The notes under the pieces are model-generated. The model saw only the letters and a list, made by a program, of their open reading frames with translations. It was not told where the DNA came from and made no database searches. The position numbers and the translations under genes were made by a program. Below are positions 61,371-64,000 of a stretch of 64,000 bases of DNA, piece by piece. The stretch is from contig NZ_JAEAGP010000001.1 in NCBI RefSeq assembly GCF_015999305.1, positions 620,001 to 684,000 on the forward strand. Reading direction: 5' to 3'. Position 1 is the stretch's first letter; each line of letters starts with the position of its first letter. This DNA is from Erythrobacter sp. YJ-T3-07. Lineage in GTDB: Bacteria > Pseudomonadota > Alphaproteobacteria > Sphingomonadales > Sphingomonadaceae.

Positions 61371-62594
61371 CTAGCCCTGCATCAGCGCAGGCACGTCTCC
61401 GCTCACCCCACGCGCTTCGTCCATGAACCAGCGCTTGAGCGGCTCGATCCGCTGCACGCCCGCCATGCCCAGCCGCCGGATCGCCGAGGCACCGGGGCCC
61501 GAAACGCCGAACAGCCGGGTCAGCCCGTCGGTCGCCAGCGAGACCATGAAGGCGTCGAGCCCGCGCCAGCTTTCGTAACGCGCCAGCATCTCCGCATCGC
61601 CCGGATCGAGGCCGAGCCGCTTGGCCTCCGCGATCACTTCCACCAGCGCGCCCGCATCGCGCAGGCCCAGATTGAGGCCCTGCCCGGCGATCGGGTGAAT
61701 GCCGTGCGCCGCATCGCCGACCAGCGCCAGCCGGTGCTCGACGATCTTGGCGGTGTGGTGGAAGCCCAGCGGATAGGATGAACGCGGGCCGTTCGCCTGC
61801 AGATCGCCGAAGATGCGGCCCATCCGCTTTTCGACCTCGGCGATGAAGGCGCGGTCGCCCATCGCGAGCACGCCGTCGCCATCGCTCTCGTCCACGGTCC
61901 ACACCAGCGCGCTGCGGTGGCGGCCCTGATCGTCGTCGAGCATCGGCAGCAGCGCGAAGGGGCCTTCGGGATAGAAGATTTCCCACGCAACATTCTCGTG
62001 CGGCTGGGAATGGATCAGCCCGGCGATGATCGCGCGGTGGTTATACTGCCAGTTGGCGATCTTGAGCCCGGCCTCCTCGCGCGTGGGCGAGCGACGGCCT
62101 TCGGCGGCGACCATCAGCCGGCCCTTCAGCACGGTCCCGTCGGCCAGCGTCGCGCTGACGCCATGATCGCCCCGCTCGCGCGCGACCACGTCGACGCCCG
62201 CATGCCACGCGATCAGAGGCTCGGCCTTGGCCGCTTCAAACAGCGCGACGCGCAGCTGCCGGTTGGCGAACATGCGGCCGAGCGAGCCCTCGTGCTCCTC
62301 CGGAGCGAAGTCGATCCGTCCGGGTTTGAGCTGGTCGGTCACCGCGATCTTCGCGATCGGGCAGCCATACGGCTCGAGCGAGTCGGCCAGGCCGATATTG
62401 GTGAACAGGTTCCAGCTGGCGGTGGAGATGGCCGAGGCGCGTCCGTCGAACCCTTCGGCGGTCAGGCTTGCCGGATCGGCACGGTCGACCACATGGCTGG
62501 CGATGCCCTTCTTCGCCGCCGCCAGCGCCAGCGTCATGCCGACGAGGCCGCCGCCGAGGATCAGGAGATCGCGCGTGTCTGAAGGTTGGGGCAT
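61371..62594 (-). CDS. UbiH/UbiF-family FAD-dependent hydroxylase
   Basis: A 407-residue flavoprotein monooxygenase. The FAD fold is LLILGGGLVGMTLALAAAKK near residue 10; the second FAD contact is LVGDAAHGIHPIAGQGLNLG near residue 300. It resembles enzymes that hydroxylate the ring of ubiquinone precursors; which carbon (C5, C6 or C1) is not clear from sequence. It is convergent with the Mic60-like gene and divergent from dsbD. Confidence 0.87.
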   Translation of the reverse strand: MPQPSDTRDLLILGGGLVGMTLALAAAKKGIASHVVDRADPASLTAEGFDGRASAISTASWNLFTNIGLADSLEPYGCPIAKIAVTDQLKPGRIDFAPEEHEGSLGRMFANRQLRVALFEAAKAEPLIAWHAGVDVVARERGDHGVSATLADGTVLKGRLMVAAEGRRSPTREEAGLKIANWQYNHRAIIAGLIHSQPHENVAWEIFYPEGPFALLPMLDDDQGRHRSALVWTVDESDGDGVLAMGDRAFIAEVEKRMGRIFGDLQANGPRSSYPLGFHHTAKIVEHRLALVGDAAHGIHPIAGQGLNLGLRDAGALVEVIAEAKRLGLDPGDAEMLARYESWRGLDAFMVSLATDGLTRLFGVSGPGASAIRRLGMAGVQRIEPLKRWFMDEARGVSGDVPALMQG

Positions 62595-62612
62595 GGCTGG
62601 GCGCTCGCTCGC

Positions 62613-62641
62613 TTGTCTTGGGGTTGCGACAGCCCTAGGCC
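62613..62641 (+). promoter_or_regulatory. Probable leaderless promoter of the dsbD-like gene
   Basis: TTGTCT, 17 bases, TAGGCC, with the ATG at 62649 seven bases after the -10 box. The predicted start falls at or next to the ATG, and no Shine-Dalgarno is present. The layout matches the tRNA-Trp promoter boxes. Confidence 0.4.
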
Positions 62642-62648
62642 GCTGGCG

Positions 62649-64000
62649 ATGACCTCCGCAAGCCTCCCCGTGGTTCGCCGTGTGTTCGCAGCCCTTGTCG
62701 CGCTGCTCGCTGCGGTGCTGCTGCTGCCGGTTACGGCGCAGGCACAGGACGCCAATATCGCCGCGCGCTTGCTGGTCGAAGGGCCGGTGGCCAAGGGTGG
62801 CGAGACGCGGATCGCAATCGAGTTCTCACCCAAGTCCGCTGAATGGCACGGCTACTGGTCCAATCCCGGCGACGCGGGGCTGGGGATGCAGGTCGAGTGG
62901 GATTTGCCCGCGGGCGTCACCATCGGCGACTTCCACTATCCCCCGCCCCAGACGCTGCTGATCGGCGGCTTGATGAACCACGTGTTCGAAGGCGATTACG
63001 CGGTCGTCGCGCCACTGCGCGTCGCATCGGACGCGGCGGTGGATGGCCCGTTCGAACTGATCGGCAAGGCCTTCTACCTCGCATGCACCGACAAAATCTG
63101 TGTCCCGCAGGAGGCGCGTTTGCGCGCGGTGGTCGGGTTCGGCGCGGGTGAACAGGATTCGCGCTTCGCCGCATTCCAGAGCGCGCTTGCCGCCCCGCTC
63201 GATCAACCGGCACGTTTCACGGTGGAGGGCGATAACCTGCGGATCGCGATTCCCCTGCCTGCCAGCCTCGATGTCGGCGCCCCGCATGTCTTCGTGGGGA
63301 CGCGCGAACTGGTCCGCTACGCGGCGCCGCAGCGCTTTGCGCGCGCGGGCGATGTGCTGGTGGCGGAGATTCCGCTCGCCGAGGGGGTGGCCATGCCCGC
63401 GAGCCTTTCGGGGATCGTGAGGCTGGGCGATGGCACCGGGCTCCAGTTCGAAGGCGCGCCGGGCACGGTGCCGACCGGGGGCGAGCCGATCCGCATGGGC
63501 AGCGACCTGCCGCCATGGTGGGCGCTGCTGGGCGCGGCGCTGCTGGGCGGGCTGATCCTCAACATCATGCCCTGCGTGTTTCCGATCCTCAGCCTCAAGG
63601 CGCTGTCGCTGGCCAAGGCGGGCGGGTCGGAAGCGTCGGCGCGCAAGGACGCGCTGGCCTATACCGCAGGCGTGGTGCTCGCCTGCCTTGCGCTGGGCGG
63701 GCTGCTGCTGGTGCTGCGCGCGAGCGGAGAGGCGGTCGGCTGGGCGTTCCAGTTGCAGGAGCCGGGCGTGGTGGTGGCGCTGTTCCTGCTGGCCGTGGCG
63801 CTGACCGCGAACTTCCTCGGCGCGTTCGAGATTCCCGGAATGGCGATCACCGGCGGCGGAGCGAGCGGGCGCGGCTCCTTCGCGACCGGACTGCTGGCGG
63901 CCTTCGTCGCGACACCCTGCACAGGCCCGTTCATGGCGGCGGCGCTGGGCGCGGCGCTGGTGCTGCCGTGGCCGCTCGCGCTCGGCCTGTTCGCCGCGCT
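62649..64000 (+). CDS. Thiol:disulfide interchange protein DsbD-like (3' truncated by window)
   Basis: The reading frame from the ATG at 62649 stays open to the window end (450 codons). A signal peptide (VFAALVALLAAVLLLPVTAQ) precedes a DsbD alpha-like periplasmic domain with the Cys pair in YLACTDKICVPQEA. The membrane domain begins near residue 290 with NIMPCVFPILSLKALSLAKA and FVATPCTGPFMAAALG, whose Cys residues pass electrons across the membrane. The final thioredoxin-like domain would lie outside the window. It should keep periplasmic thiols reduced, for example for cytochrome c maturation. Confidence 0.88.
   Translation, partial: MTSASLPVVRRVFAALVALLAAVLLLPVTAQAQDANIAARLLVEGPVAKGGETRIAIEFSPKSAEWHGYWSNPGDAGLGMQVEWDLPAGVTIGDFHYPPPQTLLIGGLMNHVFEGDYAVVAPLRVASDAAVDGPFELIGKAFYLACTDKICVPQEARLRAVVGFGAGEQDSRFAAFQSALAAPLDQPARFTVEGDNLRIAIPLPASLDVGAPHVFVGTRELVRYAAPQRFARAGDVLVAEIPLAEGVAMPASLSGIVRLGDGTGLQFEGAPGTVPTGGEPIRMGSDLPPWWALLGAALLGGLILNIMPCVFPILSLKALSLAKAGGSEASARKDALAYTAGVVLACLALGGLLLVLRASGEAVGWAFQLQEPGVVVALFLLAVALTANFLGAFEIPGMAITGGGASGRGSFATGLLAAFVATPCTGPFMAAALGAALVLPWPLALGLFAA

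Noticed and set aside
1..64000. Insertion sequences, prophage, integrons or CRISPR arrays
   Set aside because: No transposase, integrase, phage-structural or cas gene was recognised, and no regularly spaced direct repeats were seen.

Overview
The window is one GC-rich bacterial chromosome segment with densely packed genes and no visible insertion sequence, prophage, CRISPR array or rRNA. The gene content points to an alphaproteobacterium, most likely of the order Sphingomonadales (Erythrobacter/Sphingomonas type). Pointers are two TonB-dependent receptors, a bacteriophytochrome with its haem oxygenase, an NDUFA12-type complex I accessory subunit, a DUF2155 protein beside aat, a Mic60/mitofilin-like protein in the hem cluster, and single-domain or HWE-type signalling proteins. 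The assignment rests on gene content read by eye, not on a search.

Layout. 1-5.7 kb (minus) is the hook/basal-body operon flgBCDEFGHIJK, running off the left edge in flgK. 5.9-12.2 kb (plus) continues the flagellar locus: a MotA-like/MotB-like pair, flgA, flgM, a flgN-like gene, a lytic transglycosylase, flhA and fliA. Three perfect sigma-54 (-24/-12) promoters drive flgB, flgA and the transglycosylase-flhA-fliA unit. 12.2-16.1 kb is a trehalose operon, otsB-GH15-otsA, joined by ATGA overlaps. 16.2-19.2 kb holds a VUT/YhhQ-type transporter, a nucleoside transporter and a 2-oxoglutarate/iron oxygenase. 19.2-22.9 kb holds a TonB-dependent receptor behind a palindrome-covered promoter, a strong terminator and a TonB-like protein. 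22.9-26.0 kb is bphO-bphP. 26.1-30.1 kb is a telA three-gene operon divergent from a DUF389 membrane protein. 30.1-31.8 kb is an isolated fatty acyl-AMP ligase.

32-36 kb holds recX, a DUF192 lipoprotein, NDUFA12, DUF2155, aat, tRNA-Trp, a glyoxalase and an unlisted 49-codon gene. 35.8-41 kb holds an AGCS symporter, secE-nusG, a 71-residue Cys protein, a CPBP protease and rplK-rplA. 41-45.2 kb (minus) holds an acetyltransferase-polysaccharide deacetylase pair, a CinA-type protein and a Baeyer-Villiger type monooxygenase, divergent from a second TonB-dependent receptor. 47.3-51 kb holds DUF421, the maiA-fumarylacetoacetase pair for aromatic ring products, and glutaryl-CoA dehydrogenase. 51-55 kb is an envelope group on the minus strand: response regulator, membrane-anchored HhH protein, a 33-residue membrane peptide, an OmpA-family protein and a VWA lipoprotein. 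55-62.6 kb holds a flippase, gpsA, tsaD, then hemC-hemD-mic60 and ubiH. dsbD runs off the right edge.

As a whole the window joins motility (export gate, stator-like pair, sigma-28/anti-sigma-28), osmoprotection by trehalose, red-light sensing, envelope functions and core housekeeping. The most noteworthy points are the perfect sigma-54 promoters, the reduced stator-like pair, the TonB-box-like motif in a VWA lipoprotein, the Mic60-like gene, a cluster of GGGTGAC heptamers before rplK, and a recurring near-leaderless promoter pattern.
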